Source: a virus. From it: a DNA stretch of 22,366 bases. The stretch is from the IMG/VR virus record IMGVR_UViG_3300035034_002269, positions 1 through 22,366 of that record. One strand, given 5' to 3'. The notes below the pieces were generated by a model. It was not told where the DNA came from and ran no database searches. It saw nothing but the letters and a program-made list of their open reading frames with translations. The position numbers were made by a program, and so were the translations under genes. The stretch's first letter is position 1, and each line of letters opens with the position of its first letter. Positions 1-7,934 of the stretch are shown here, piece after piece.

Positions 1-75
1 CCCACGATGGCAGTAAGGAGTACCCCGATAAGACCGCGCCAGAGATACGATCTCACGGCGGACATCAGGAAGCAT
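1..75 (-). CDS. NlpC/P60-type phage cell-wall peptidase, N-terminal fragment cut by the window edge
   Basis: Only the first 25 codons are present. The frame opens with ATG at 75 and runs off the left edge. The visible residues include a basic helix and the motif ARSYRGTPYCHRG. This resembles the N-terminus of phage NlpC/P60 cell-wall peptidases, where a helix ending in GTPY-x-H comes before the catalytic Cys-His region. The start overlaps the end of the DUF2163 gene by 11 nt, which suggests translational coupling. In gene transfer agents and related siphophages an NlpC/P60 gene directly follows DUF2460 and DUF2163, so the position supports the call. The catalytic cysteine lies outside the window and is not seen. 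The family assignment is an inference from a short motif plus synteny. Confidence 0.6.
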   Translation of the reverse strand, partial: MLPDVRREIVSLARSYRGTPYCHRG

Positions 76-1744
76 GGAAGGTGTCAATTTCGTCCTGCCC
101 CGGAAGGTCTGGGAAGCCCTGAAAATTCAGGATGTTCTCAAACTTGTCAGGGCATGTTTCGCGCAGCTTGTCGCAGCCAGGCTGAATGTAGCAGACGTCC
201 CCGATCTTTGGTGTCCGGGCATTCGGGAGCCATGTCTCGACGTCGTAGCCGTTCTGCCCTCCGCCGATGGCGGATGTTGTCTTCGCCTCTATCGCTCGGC
301 CTGCATTTTCGCCTTGGAGCCATTGGATGACCGCGCCGTCATAGAATCCGGCGTTCGATTTTCCCCGCTCGTCATCATTGACAATCAGTGTGAAGGTTGA
401 CGCATCAGTGACATCCGCCACCACGCCGACGACACGCCATGCCTGTTCGATATACAGTTCAGCAGTTCCGTCCGTGACAGTCGATCCAACCACATCTGTG
501 TAGGATGGCTGCGATGCTGCAGTCGTTCCTGCCGTGGTGACGAGGGCGTATCTGCCTGCATAATCCATCTCGGAGGACTCGGTGTCATCGAGAGACATGA
601 TAGAACAGATGACATCGGCGGTGCCTGCATCCGTGCTCGGCCCGCCATCCTGAGCCTGATTCAATTCGACTCTGATCTTGGTGGCTGTCGCGGGGATATC
701 CGTCGTGATCGCACGGATACGGAACCAGTCCAGATTCTCTTCACCCGGCGTGGGATTGTAGGGGTTGTCCTCAGACAGGACGAGGCCGGTGTCCGCAATA
801 GGCGTTCCGACTTCATTGTCGTCGGCATCGATGTATACGACCTTGACCTGTCTACGGTCGAACTCGCTATGATAAATCCACGCCGAGAAGAAGCACCATA
901 CCCGGTTGTCCGTGATATCGTCTTCCGTTACGACCCCGCTTGTGAGATCGAATTCCTGGTGCAGGTCGGTCCCGTACAGGTTCTGCCGGAGGAACCGGTC
1001 CACATGATCCGGAAGCAGGTCGTCTTCAGGCTGGTCAGCGGCTTCGATGTAGAATTGTCCGCCTCCGGAAGTCCAGCCTGTGGGAGCTTCTTCGTTGATG
1101 AACTGGGTGCCAATAGGTTCAGAAGTGAAGTCTCCGTTGACGACAACCTGATCTCCGCCCCGGAACTTCTCGGTCTTGATGCGGACGCCTACCCTGTCTC
1201 CCACCTTGTAGGTCGTGCTTCGTTCGATATCGTCGAGGACAATCGGAAGCCTGCACCTTCCGTCTCCCAGATCGGCATCGCAGGTCGGTGAGACGAAGCG
1301 CTCAATCGAAGCATTCAGATGCTCCTTCAGCCCGAAGAAGGTGGCCGTGAAGCCTTTTGCATTCGTCAGGGGCTGGATTTCGCCAAAACGCCCGGTGCGG
1401 AGAATGATCTTTCCGAACCCATCCGGGTCCTTGTAGTTGACCGCGAACAGTTCGACCTCTGCCCAGTCGAACTTTCCGTTCTCAAGGTCCTGCTGGACGA
1501 ACAGATCGGAATTCAACAGGGCGTAGACTTCAAGGTTGTCAGACTCCATGTCCGATCCAGCAGCGACTGCGGACCGATCATAGCTGTCCGAGGCGGAATA
1601 CGTGTCCCCGTCGAAAACGATGTCCACGGTATTGTCCGTCAGGAAGAATTCCTCTCCATCCGTCCGTGTGATCTTCCAGCATGTTGCAAGGGACGTCGTC
1701 GTGCCGTCCAGATGCTCACGCATGGCTGTGCTGATCGACTTCAC
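65..1744 (-). CDS. DUF2163 (phage BR0599 family) tail-tip protein with a lectin-like insertion
   Basis: This is a distal tail (baseplate hub) protein of the gene-transfer-agent gp13 type, 559 aa. I chose GTG at 1744: GAGGAGG lies just upstream, and it falls 1 nt after the DUF2460 stop, whereas the in-frame ATG at 1861 lies deep inside that gene. Residues about 7-170 hold the family N-domain (tTSLATCWKITRTDG, LFAVNYKDP, CDADLGDGRC). Residues about 433-549 hold the family C-domain, ending with GCDKLRETC, KFENILNFQGFP and DLPG; the paired cysteines are 524 and 531. Between them, residues about 199-389 are an insertion. It begins VVNGDFTSEP and GWTSGGGQF and looks like the start of a carbohydrate-binding jelly roll. 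A short TTAGTTAASQPSY / VTDGTAEL repeat unit common in phage tail proteins follows. Family members are usually about 300 aa, so this one is much longer. Confidence 0.88.
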   Translation of the reverse strand: MKSISTAMREHLDGTTTSLATCWKITRTDGEEFFLTDNTVDIVFDGDTYSASDSYDRSAVAAGSDMESDNLEVYALLNSDLFVQQDLENGKFDWAEVELFAVNYKDPDGFGKIILRTGRFGEIQPLTNAKGFTATFFGLKEHLNASIERFVSPTCDADLGDGRCRLPIVLDDIERSTTYKVGDRVGVRIKTEKFRGGDQVVVNGDFTSEPIGTQFINEEAPTGWTSGGGQFYIEAADQPEDDLLPDHVDRFLRQNLYGTDLHQEFDLTSGVVTEDDITDNRVWCFFSAWIYHSEFDRRQVKVVYIDADDNEVGTPIADTGLVLSEDNPYNPTPGEENLDWFRIRAITTDIPATATKIRVELNQAQDGGPSTDAGTADVICSIMSLDDTESSEMDYAGRYALVTTAGTTAASQPSYTDVVGSTVTDGTAELYIEQAWRVVGVVADVTDASTFTLIVNDDERGKSNAGFYDGAVIQWLQGENAGRAIEAKTTSAIGGGQNGYDVETWLPNARTPKIGDVCYIQPGCDKLRETCPDKFENILNFQGFPDLPGQDEIDTFHAS

Positions 1745-1745
1745 C

Positions 1746-2381
1746 TCATTCCTCCTCTTCTTCGCGGTAGACTTCGATAATGGGAATGGAGTTGATCGAG
1801 TTCTGGTCGAAGGCGTCCATCGAAATATCGAGTTCGTCGATGTCGAATCTGACAGGGACATCGAATTCGATGTAATCGAGACTGATGACCGTGCCTTGCG
1901 AATACGGCTGATTGAGTGTGATCTCGCCGGTTGTCCAGTCCACTGAGTAATGGGACGGCTGCATGATCACATTGCTGTGTCGAAGGTTGACGAGGGTTCC
2001 TTCCACCGGTTTCGAGATGATCCTGTCATAGGGGTCCCCTGCTCCGTCTTCATACCGCTTGAACAGCTGGAAGACTTCTCCGGCAGTGTAGTCGTTCTCG
2101 ACCACATGGACATTCTGATCCTCGATCTGATAGTCAAGCCAGTCCTTGAATCGCCACGAGTAAGCCCGCCCTCTGCGGGCGTAGAAGAACTTGATGACAT
2201 TGTGCATGTCATTGGTGTCCCGGATTCCGTATTTCAGATCATATGTGGCACGAGCGCGTTCCCACTCCTGGTTACGCTGCTCGTTGCCGGTGCCTGATGT
2301 GGCGACGGATGTCTTGAAGCCTGGACCGCCCAGCGATCCGTAACTGATCTCGACATCGAGTCGTTTGTTGTGAAAAGCCAT
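1746..2381 (-). CDS. DUF2460 (TIGR02217-type) distal tail protein
   Basis: This 211-aa protein matches the DUF2460 family, which in gene transfer agents and related siphophages is the distal tail protein that starts the tail tip. Family signatures visible are the N-terminal FHNKRLDVEISYGSLGGPGF, the central YDLKYGIRDTNDMHNVIKFFYARRGRAYSWRFKDW region (residues about 46-80, given in parts here), and a C-terminal strand pattern ending in a run of glutamates. The length is normal for the family. ATG at 2381 is preceded by AGAAAGG. It ends 1 nt before the GTG of the DUF2163 gene, and its last Glu codons (GAGGAGG) double as the ribosome binding site of that gene. Confidence 0.92.
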   Translation of the reverse strand: MAFHNKRLDVEISYGSLGGPGFKTSVATSGTGNEQRNQEWERARATYDLKYGIRDTNDMHNVIKFFYARRGRAYSWRFKDWLDYQIEDQNVHVVENDYTAGEVFQLFKRYEDGAGDPYDRIISKPVEGTLVNLRHSNVIMQPSHYSVDWTTGEITLNQPYSQGTVISLDYIEFDVPVRFDIDELDISMDAFDQNSINSIPIIEVYREEEEE

Positions 2382-2402
2382 CCTTTCTCAAGTCTCGTGT
2401 TT

Positions 2403-2449
2403 CTTTTTGTTTACATTTTATTGTGCGTCAAAGCAAACAGGTCTTGGCA
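2403..2449 (-). promoter_or_regulatory. Weak promoter candidate between tape measure and DUF2460
   Basis: This AT-rich 70-nt gap is the only real space between tail genes left of the chaperone. Read on the minus strand it has TGCCAA (2449-2444) and, 12 nt later, TTGACG (2431-2426), echoing the TGCCAA/TTGACA late promoters elsewhere in the window. The expected -10 at a 17-nt spacing is AAAAAG, which is poor. A different pairing, TTGCTT with TAAACA at 17 nt, is also possible. It may be a degenerate family member or chance. Confidence 0.3.
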
Positions 2450-2451
2450 GA

Positions 2452-5400
2452 TCAAGCAACTGATCTGAGAGACCGGGCGGCACGTGACTTCAATTGATGC
2501 TCCGAACGACGGAACTCATTCGGGTCCTTCGCCTGAATGTTGAACACCACAGACTGCTGTGTCGTGTTCCCGCCCTTGGCCTCGCCGCCACGCATCTGGA
2601 CCGGCACATAACGCCCACGGGAAAGCGGGATGACGGCCTCATCGTCGTGCAGGATCGCAGGATGCTCTCCGGACGAGATGTTTGGCGTACCGACTGCGAG
2701 GCGTGGCGCGCTGTTGAAGGCAGGCATAGGTGCCATACCGTGAGCCACGGCGGAGCCTGTGATGCCCCCTTCCTCGAAGAAACCTGAAAGAAGGCTTCCG
2801 ATCTGTCCGCCGATGCCAGGCATTCCGAACATGGCCCCAATACCGGTTCCGGCAGCGCTCAGGATACCGCTGGTTGCGTCACCACCACCGCCGCCTCCCA
2901 TGAGACCGCCCAGCATGCCACCGATGCCGCCACCGCCGCCTCCCATGAGACCGCCCAGCATGCCGCCAGCTCCTCCGGCTCCGCCGCCGAGAAGGTCTCC
3001 GAAGATGCCTCCATTATTGAAGAGGTCAGAGAGACCACCAGCAGCTCCTGTGCCGGAATCTCCGTTCAGTGTGTCTCTGATCTGCTCAAGGACCGTGACG
3101 ATGGCGTAGTCGCCTTTGGACAGCTCATCCTTCTTGATCTCGCTGTAGCCGGACTGGAACGAGGACAGGAAGTTTCCTTCCTTGCCATCGAACAGCGACA
3201 TCGCACCTTTCTTCAGACCACCGATCAAGCCTCCCTTGTTGCCAAGGCCGACTTCATTCATGATGTCCTTGGTGACAAGCTCTCCAGCGCCTTGCGCGGC
3301 TTCGTCCCGGATCGCCGTCAGGAAATCCGTCATCTCGAAGTCGCCGGTCGCGAACAGTTTTGCAAAGGACCCTGCCAGCTCGTCGCCGACCGTCGTGGAC
3401 AGATCGCTCATCACTTCAGAGAGCGTGCGGGCTTCGTCGATCCACTGGCGGAAGCCGGTCGGATTGTCCATCTTGTCTTGCAGGATGACCATCTCGGATA
3501 CGTTCCGGATCAGATCAGATGTGATATCCACGCCTGCCTCTTCCAGCGTGTTGATCTCATCTCTGATAGCTGCGTAGCGGCGCGCTGACGTCTCGTCCAT
3601 GCCGGAGGTGGCCCGACTTTCAGCAAACCGGCGCTGCATCGCTCCAACAGGGTCCGTGGCATCACGGCTCTGCTTCTTCAGGCGTTCCAGCATGCGGTCG
3701 CGCTCTGGTCCGGCAGGGACGGCGTCGAGAACTGCCTGACGGTCGAGACCGTAGTCCCGGCGTGCAGCGGCGAGCGGGTTCAGATTGTCGCGGATAGACG
3801 AGAAGCGTTCGAGGCTTGCTTCAAGGCGCATCTTCTCGCGAAGCTCCTTGTTCTCGTCAGCCTGCGCCTCAGCATTCTCATGACGTAGCTTCGCCATGAA
3901 TTCGTAGTATTCCTTGATGCCCGGAGCAGCGTCCATCGTCTGCCTGGTCAAGGCAATGTTACGCTCGGTCTCGCTGACGAGTCCTTTGACAGGATCGATC
4001 TGAGCCTCGTACTCGGTCCGCAGGTTCTGCTGAGCCTGTGCCAGTTCCTTGTCGGTGATCAGCTTCTTCTTGTGAGCTTCGAGGAGCATCTTCTCGGAAG
4101 CGGCAAGTTCAGTTACGGCAGTCTTCATTGGAAGCATGCGTTCAATGAGCTTGTTGATGTTGGCAAGCCGTTTTGCCGCTGCTTTATCGTCGTCTTTACC
4201 TTTCGACGGATCATAATCGTCCGTGAACAGTTTCAGGTTCGCCTTGCGAGGGTCAATCGTTTTGGCCTCCTCGCCGCCGAGCGTTCCGCGAAGAGAATTC
4301 TTTGCCCGATTTTCCTTGATCTGCCGTGTGATGATGCCGTCACGGGAGAAGATGTCAGACTGACGCCCGAAGAAATTCTGGTCGATGGCAGCATTGTTCG
4401 AGCGGTACTGCATGACGTCGGCACGCAGCTCTTCATCGCTCTTCAGTCCGATGGCATTTGCGATCCCGGACCCACTCAATTTGACATTCTCGCCGAGCTT
4501 GCTCCAACCTCGATCAACCTTGTTGAGCATGTTGTCCCAATGGTTGAAGAACTGGTCGATAGCCCAGATCATGTTCTCGATCATTGAGCCGAAGTCGAGT
4601 TCGATATCTCCCCAGATACCACCAAGATATTTGTTGTAGGTGTCGAACGCGCCCATGACAAAGTTGAGGCCAGTCGTGACTCCTTTCACGATCAGGTCCC
4701 AGACAGCCTTTACGGTTTCACCGACCGTGACCATCTCGTCTCCGAGCATGTATGTCGCGTCCCGGTTCTTGTACAGGATGGCAGCAAGCGCCGCACCGGC
4801 AGCGAGGATCGCCACGAATGGGATGGACAGCATCGCCAGGCGCAAGGCCTTGGAAGCGCCTGTGGCAGCCCCCAGTGCTTTCGTTGTCCCCCAGATGTTC
4901 TTCGCCATGATCGCGAAGTTCGTTCCAGACTGGATGATGCTGGCTCCGAGATTGACTGACTTGTAGGCGACGGCAGCGATCAGGATGGCCTTCAGGCTCT
5001 CCTTGATCTTGTCCATGTTCTCGATGGTCCATACAGCAGCGTCGCCGATGCCACGCACAGCACGACCGAGGCCTTCACCCAGAGTGATGGCGAACTGGCG
5101 GAACTGGTCGGTCTGCATCGCAACAGTCAGCTTGTCGAAGGCGATCCCCAGCTCATAGAGGAACCCGGAATCTGCGACTGTCTTCTTGAAGAATGTCCAC
5201 TGGTTGCGGAGACGGTTCAGAGCAACATCCGGACGCTTCAGAGCTTCGCCCAGTTCATCGCCATACGTCTCGTCCAGAACCTGTGCGAAGCGCTGCATGG
5301 CTTCGATGGAGCTGATGTTACCTTTCTTCAGCTCTTCGTTCAGTTTGCGTTGAGCGGCTTCCATGCCCTCGGTTGCAACAATGTTCGGATACAACGCTTT

Positions 5401-6792
5401 CGCCATCGCCTGGAAAGCGCCGGGCAGACGTTCAGCCAGCTGACGGCGAAGTTCTTCCGAACTCAGGACGCCTTTCGAGATGATCTGCTCAATCGCGAGG
5501 AAGGCCAGTTCGGAGTCTTCAGCGTTCGCGCCGAGAACCGTCAAGGCTCCGGAAACGGATTCGAAGATGTCACGGGCTTCGCCGACCGTCAGACCGGATT
5601 GACCGGCAGCAGCAACGAATTTGGAGTAGCGTGGCAGGACGGTGTCAATTGCACCGCCCGTGCTTTGGATCATGGCGATGGCCTGTGCCATCTCTTCCGT
5701 CGCTTCTTCCTGAGATGCGGTGACAACCCGGAAGGCAGCATCGGCTTTCAGATACATGACCGACGTGTCGAAGACGCTCTTGGCGAAAGTGCCGAGAGAC
5801 AGGGCTCCGATCATGGTACGGAACAAGCTGCCCGCGTGGTAGGACAGCGAGAACGCGTTCTCAAGGCCGCGCAGTGCGCCGGTCATCCCATGGATGTTTC
5901 GTGTGGTCCGGTTGAAGGGGATACCCGTCATGCTCTTGCGCATCATTCCGAATGCCCGCGAGCTGCGTGTGGCAGCTGTGGCGATCCGGTCGAGGCCTGC
6001 GGCCATGGGGCCGAAGTCCTTGCGGAGCTGGACTGTGTTCAGGAAGGTGACAAACTGCTTGAAGCGTTCGATCTGGGAGGCAGTCGGCGGGCGGAAGGCA
6101 CGCATGGAATTGCCCAGCCCCATCAGACCAGCGGCCAGACCATTAGGCACACGGGCGCGTTGGATGCGGTCGAGGAACCGATCCATGTTGTCTACACGAG
6201 CTGAGGTAGGTGGACGGAAGTCTCGAAGCGCTGCGCTGATGGCAGTCAGCTTGTACAAGTCGTTCGAGATGCGAACGGCTTTGAGCATCTGGAAGAAGAG
6301 TCCGAGCTTTTCCAGGTTCTGGGGCTTGATCCGCGTCATGCTGGAGATCGCCGTTTTCAGCGTCTTCATATGAGATGCGGCGTTGCCGATGCTTTCGAGC
6401 GACTTGACGGCCTGTGCAATCTGCTGGATCACGGAGGCCCCCTTCCCTCCGTTCGCACGGGCAATGTTTGCCACTGCCTTGGAGAGATTGTTCAGGCGCG
6501 TGACGGCAGCCTGACTGGGACCCTTGAAGGCACTTATTTCCCTCAGCATGGCCACATAGTTGGACATGCCTCTGGAGGAGAACTTCACACGGGAGAGCTT
6601 GGATACCTCGCTCACCATCTTGGAGAAGTTGGCACCGGAGATAGCAGACTTCAGGCGCTCGAAGTCTTTCGTCGTGGCGTCAATGCTCGCTCTGGAGTTC
6701 GTCCGGATCGATTTGACCGCCTTAACAAATTGACGCGCGCCAGCCTCTGCTGAACGCGCGTCAATGGAGTATTTCAAAGTGCGGTCGGTCAC
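2452..6792 (-). CDS. Tail tape measure protein
   Basis: This 1446-aa protein fixes tail length and is ejected with the DNA. It starts with GTG at 6792, three bases after the T-frame stop, with GAGG upstream in the T coding end; no ATG is better placed. The first 300 residues are helical, Arg/Lys-rich repeats. Residues about 330-530 resemble the tape-measure N-terminal domain (VLPRYSKFVAAAGQSGLT, SKGVLSSEELRRQLAERLPG). Residues about 600-680 hold hydrophobic segments (ILIAAVAYKSV; AMLSIPFVAILAAGAALAAI) that could span a membrane. Residues about 880-1150 are coiled-coil-like. The C-terminal part (VGDELAGSFAKLF; FEEGG; HDDEAVIPL) is typical of lambdoid-like tape measures. A Gly/Met-rich stretch near residues 1255-1310 is coded by an internal duplication. 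At about 0.15 nm per residue the tail would be roughly 215 nm, a known rule of thumb rather than a measurement. Confidence 0.95.
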   Translation of the reverse strand: MTDRTLKYSIDARSAEAGARQFVKAVKSIRTNSRASIDATTKDFERLKSAISGANFSKMVSEVSKLSRVKFSSRGMSNYVAMLREISAFKGPSQAAVTRLNNLSKAVANIARANGGKGASVIQQIAQAVKSLESIGNAASHMKTLKTAISSMTRIKPQNLEKLGLFFQMLKAVRISNDLYKLTAISAALRDFRPPTSARVDNMDRFLDRIQRARVPNGLAAGLMGLGNSMRAFRPPTASQIERFKQFVTFLNTVQLRKDFGPMAAGLDRIATAATRSSRAFGMMRKSMTGIPFNRTTRNIHGMTGALRGLENAFSLSYHAGSLFRTMIGALSLGTFAKSVFDTSVMYLKADAAFRVVTASQEEATEEMAQAIAMIQSTGGAIDTVLPRYSKFVAAAGQSGLTVGEARDIFESVSGALTVLGANAEDSELAFLAIEQIISKGVLSSEELRRQLAERLPGAFQAMAKALYPNIVATEGMEAAQRKLNEELKKGNISSIEAMQRFAQVLDETYGDELGEALKRPDVALNRLRNQWTFFKKTVADSGFLYELGIAFDKLTVAMQTDQFRQFAITLGEGLGRAVRGIGDAAVWTIENMDKIKESLKAILIAAVAYKSVNLGASIIQSGTNFAIMAKNIWGTTKALGAATGASKALRLAMLSIPFVAILAAGAALAAILYKNRDATYMLGDEMVTVGETVKAVWDLIVKGVTTGLNFVMGAFDTYNKYLGGIWGDIELDFGSMIENMIWAIDQFFNHWDNMLNKVDRGWSKLGENVKLSGSGIANAIGLKSDEELRADVMQYRSNNAAIDQNFFGRQSDIFSRDGIITRQIKENRAKNSLRGTLGGEEAKTIDPRKANLKLFTDDYDPSKGKDDDKAAAKRLANINKLIERMLPMKTAVTELAASEKMLLEAHKKKLITDKELAQAQQNLRTEYEAQIDPVKGLVSETERNIALTRQTMDAAPGIKEYYEFMAKLRHENAEAQADENKELREKMRLEASLERFSSIRDNLNPLAAARRDYGLDRQAVLDAVPAGPERDRMLERLKKQSRDATDPVGAMQRRFAESRATSGMDETSARRYAAIRDEINTLEEAGVDITSDLIRNVSEMVILQDKMDNPTGFRQWIDEARTLSEVMSDLSTTVGDELAGSFAKLFATGDFEMTDFLTAIRDEAAQGAGELVTKDIMNEVGLGNKGGLIGGLKKGAMSLFDGKEGNFLSSFQSGYSEIKKDELSKGDYAIVTVLEQIRDTLNGDSGTGAAGGLSDLFNNGGIFGDLLGGGAGGAGGMLGGLMGGGGGGIGGMLGGLMGGGGGGDATSGILSAAGTGIGAMFGMPGIGGQIGSLLSGFFEEGGITGSAVAHGMAPMPAFNSAPRLAVGTPNISSGEHPAILHDDEAVIPLSRGRYVPVQMRGGEAKGGNTTQQSVVFNIQAKDPNEFRRSEHQLKSRAARSLRSVA
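2886..2964 (-). repeat. 45-bp in-frame direct duplication inside the tape measure gene
   Basis: A 34-nt stretch at 2886-2919 recurs exactly at 2931-2964, an offset of 45 bp. It encodes two 15-residue units of the form GGMLGGLMGGGGGG plus Ile or Asp. The repeat sits in a flexible Gly-rich part of the tape measure C-terminus, where a change in copy number would keep the frame. Confidence 0.85.
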
Positions 6793-6795
6793 CGG

Positions 6796-7185
6796 CTAGT
6801 ACCTCGTGGGCGGTCTCCTTGGATTGGAATCGCGCTTGTTCTTCGCGTCCTGCGCCCGACGCTCCTCGTCCCGGTGCTCCAGCATCACGTCATCAAGGAC
6901 GCCGATGAAGCAGGCGAGGTCTTCCCGATCTTCTTCCTCATGGATGCGGAACAGATCGGCGTAAGCTTTGATTTCTGAAGGGGGGATCGCGGAGATCGAG
7001 GAAAAGCTCGGTGGCCGTCTTCGATCAAGATAGACAAACGCTTCCCAAATCCATCTCAGGTGCGGGAAGAGTGTGGGCTCGTCTCGGAGGGAGGGAAGTT
7101 CTTTCCCCTGCTCCTCCGCGATCTTCTTGAGCCATCCGGACTTTCTTGCGGTAGGCTTCAGGGACCACCGCAAGAAGTCGGTTAG
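6796..7185 (-). CDS. Tail assembly chaperone T extension, made by -1 frameshift from G
   Basis: This frame encodes the T part of a G-T fusion. It has no convincing start of its own: the first usable codon is a TTG at 7173 without a ribosome binding site. It joins the G frame exactly by a -1 slip at the A-AAA-AAC heptamer at 7191-7185. The fusion then reads AKN (AAC decoded before the slip) followed by LTDFLRWSLKPTARK and ends at TAG 6796, adding 129 residues to the 133 of G. The body contains LRWIWEAFVYLDRRRPP and IPPSEIKAYADLFRI, the W-x-x-F, L-x-x-R and E-I-x-A-Y pattern usual in T-type tail chaperones. It lies between G and the tape measure, as in lambda-like tails. Confidence 0.85.
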   Translation of the reverse strand, partial: LTDFLRWSLKPTARKSGWLKKIAEEQGKELPSLRDEPTLFPHLRWIWEAFVYLDRRRPPSFSSISAIPPSEIKAYADLFRIHEEEDREDLACFIGVLDDVMLEHRDEERRAQDAKNKRDSNPRRPPTRY

Positions 7186-7191
7186 TTTTTT
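7143..7191 (-). promoter_or_regulatory. Programmed -1 frameshift signal (slippery heptamer plus stem-loop)
   Basis: On the minus strand the G frame ends GCA AAA AAC TAA. The heptamer A AAA AAC (7191-7185) fits X-XXY-YYZ in the correct phase and touches the stop codon. After an 8-nt spacer comes a perfect 10-bp stem, TTCTTGCGGT (7176-7167) with ACCGCAAGAA (7152-7143). It encloses a 14-nt loop whose GG and CC ends could extend it. Spacer length and stem are those of known stimulatory structures. The -1 frame downstream is open for 129 codons and encodes a T-like domain. Confidence 0.9.
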
Positions 7192-7583
7192 GCTGACTCC
7201 TCGTCAGACTGTGCCTTGAACACTTCGCGTTCCATGGCGGCACTCGCCACAGCATTCCGGAAGTCTGGCAGATCAGTCAGAACCTGGACCTTCGCTTCGG
7301 TCGTGTTCGGAAGGATATTGCCTTCTCGGTCGGTGACGCCTTCCCAGTCAACGATGACAGCTTCAGCGATCAGTCGGATCGTGATCTTCTCGGCGATATC
7401 GTCAGGGAGCGACTGACCGCCACGGACAAGACCGGCATACGGCTTCTGGAGACGCTGCTGGACCATCTGTACAGGCTTCGACTGGAAGCGGCGTACCTTG
7501 ACGCGGGTGCCTTCGCCGAAGGGAATCCATACGCCGTCAGTTTCGGCAGCGAGGTCGGTGGAAAAAGTTTCGTAAAGAGACAT
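7182..7583 (-). CDS. Tail assembly chaperone G
   Basis: This 133-aa protein sits between the tail tube and tape measure genes, where siphophages carry the chaperone that coats the tape measure during tail assembly. The pattern VIVDWEGVTDREGNILP followed by VLTDLPDFRNAV is typical of G-type chaperones. The frame ends just after AAA AAC and overlaps the -1 frame that gives the G-T fusion. ATG at 7583 has only a weak purine stretch (GAGAG) 5' of it. It follows a 351-nt structured non-coding region, and the six bases CCCGAC directly before the ATG can pair with that region, so initiation may be regulated. Confidence 0.88.
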   Translation of the reverse strand: MSLYETFSTDLAAETDGVWIPFGEGTRVKVRRFQSKPVQMVQQRLQKPYAGLVRGGQSLPDDIAEKITIRLIAEAVIVDWEGVTDREGNILPNTTEAKVQVLTDLPDFRNAVASAAMEREVFKAQSDEESAKN

Positions 7584-7934
7584 GTCGGGTTTCTCTCAAG
7601 TTGTGAATGGCGAGGGGTTCGGCCCGACTCCTCGCCCCTCGCCTGCCACGTGGCATTGGGGGATGTTCCGTTACGGAGTCGGGTATTTTGGGCTCCAGCC
7701 TGTATCGTGTCTTACGTCCACTGAGTGGGTATAGCTGTGCAGGGAGGCTGGAGGGACTGACCACGGCCGCATGCTGAGCAGAGGCGGGTCCGTGGTGTAC
7801 TTCGAGAGCCTGTCCGTAGTTTCCCAGAGGGACGGGCCGTATTGTTAAAGCAGGAAGTCAGACGCCTCGACGGGCGGACTGGGGTCAGCGATCCTTCCTG
7901 CTCCGGACCGTTATGAGGCTACCGGGTGCTGGGT
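7584..7934 (-). ncRNA. Highly structured non-coding interval / leader RNA upstream of tail chaperone G
   Basis: I see no convincing gene in this 351-nt gap. It holds an unusual number of perfect inverted repeats, given here in plus coordinates: 7609-7617 with 7635-7643 (GGCGAGGGG, 9 bp); 7623-7631 with 7675-7683 (CCCGACTCC, 9 bp); the 12-bp palindrome TGCCACGTGGCA at 7644-7655; 7693-7701 with 7745-7753 (CTCCAGCCT, 9 bp); 7760-7766 with 7790-7796 (ACCACGG, 7 bp, continued by CCGC/GCGG inside); 7849-7857 with 7894-7902 (AGCAGGAAG, 9 bp). The first two pairs interleave, which allows an H-type pseudoknot or a switch. GTCGGG within the second pair can also match CCCGAC abutting the G start codon. 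It could act as a 3' end or processing element for tail-tube mRNA, as a translational regulator of G, or as a separate small RNA. No U-rich terminator tail is seen. Confidence 0.65.

Noticed and set aside
7537-7764. Minus-strand frame of 75 codons upstream of tail chaperone G
   Set aside because: It overlaps the start of G in another frame and runs through the strong stems. It is Arg/Pro-rich as expected of GC-rich non-coding DNA.
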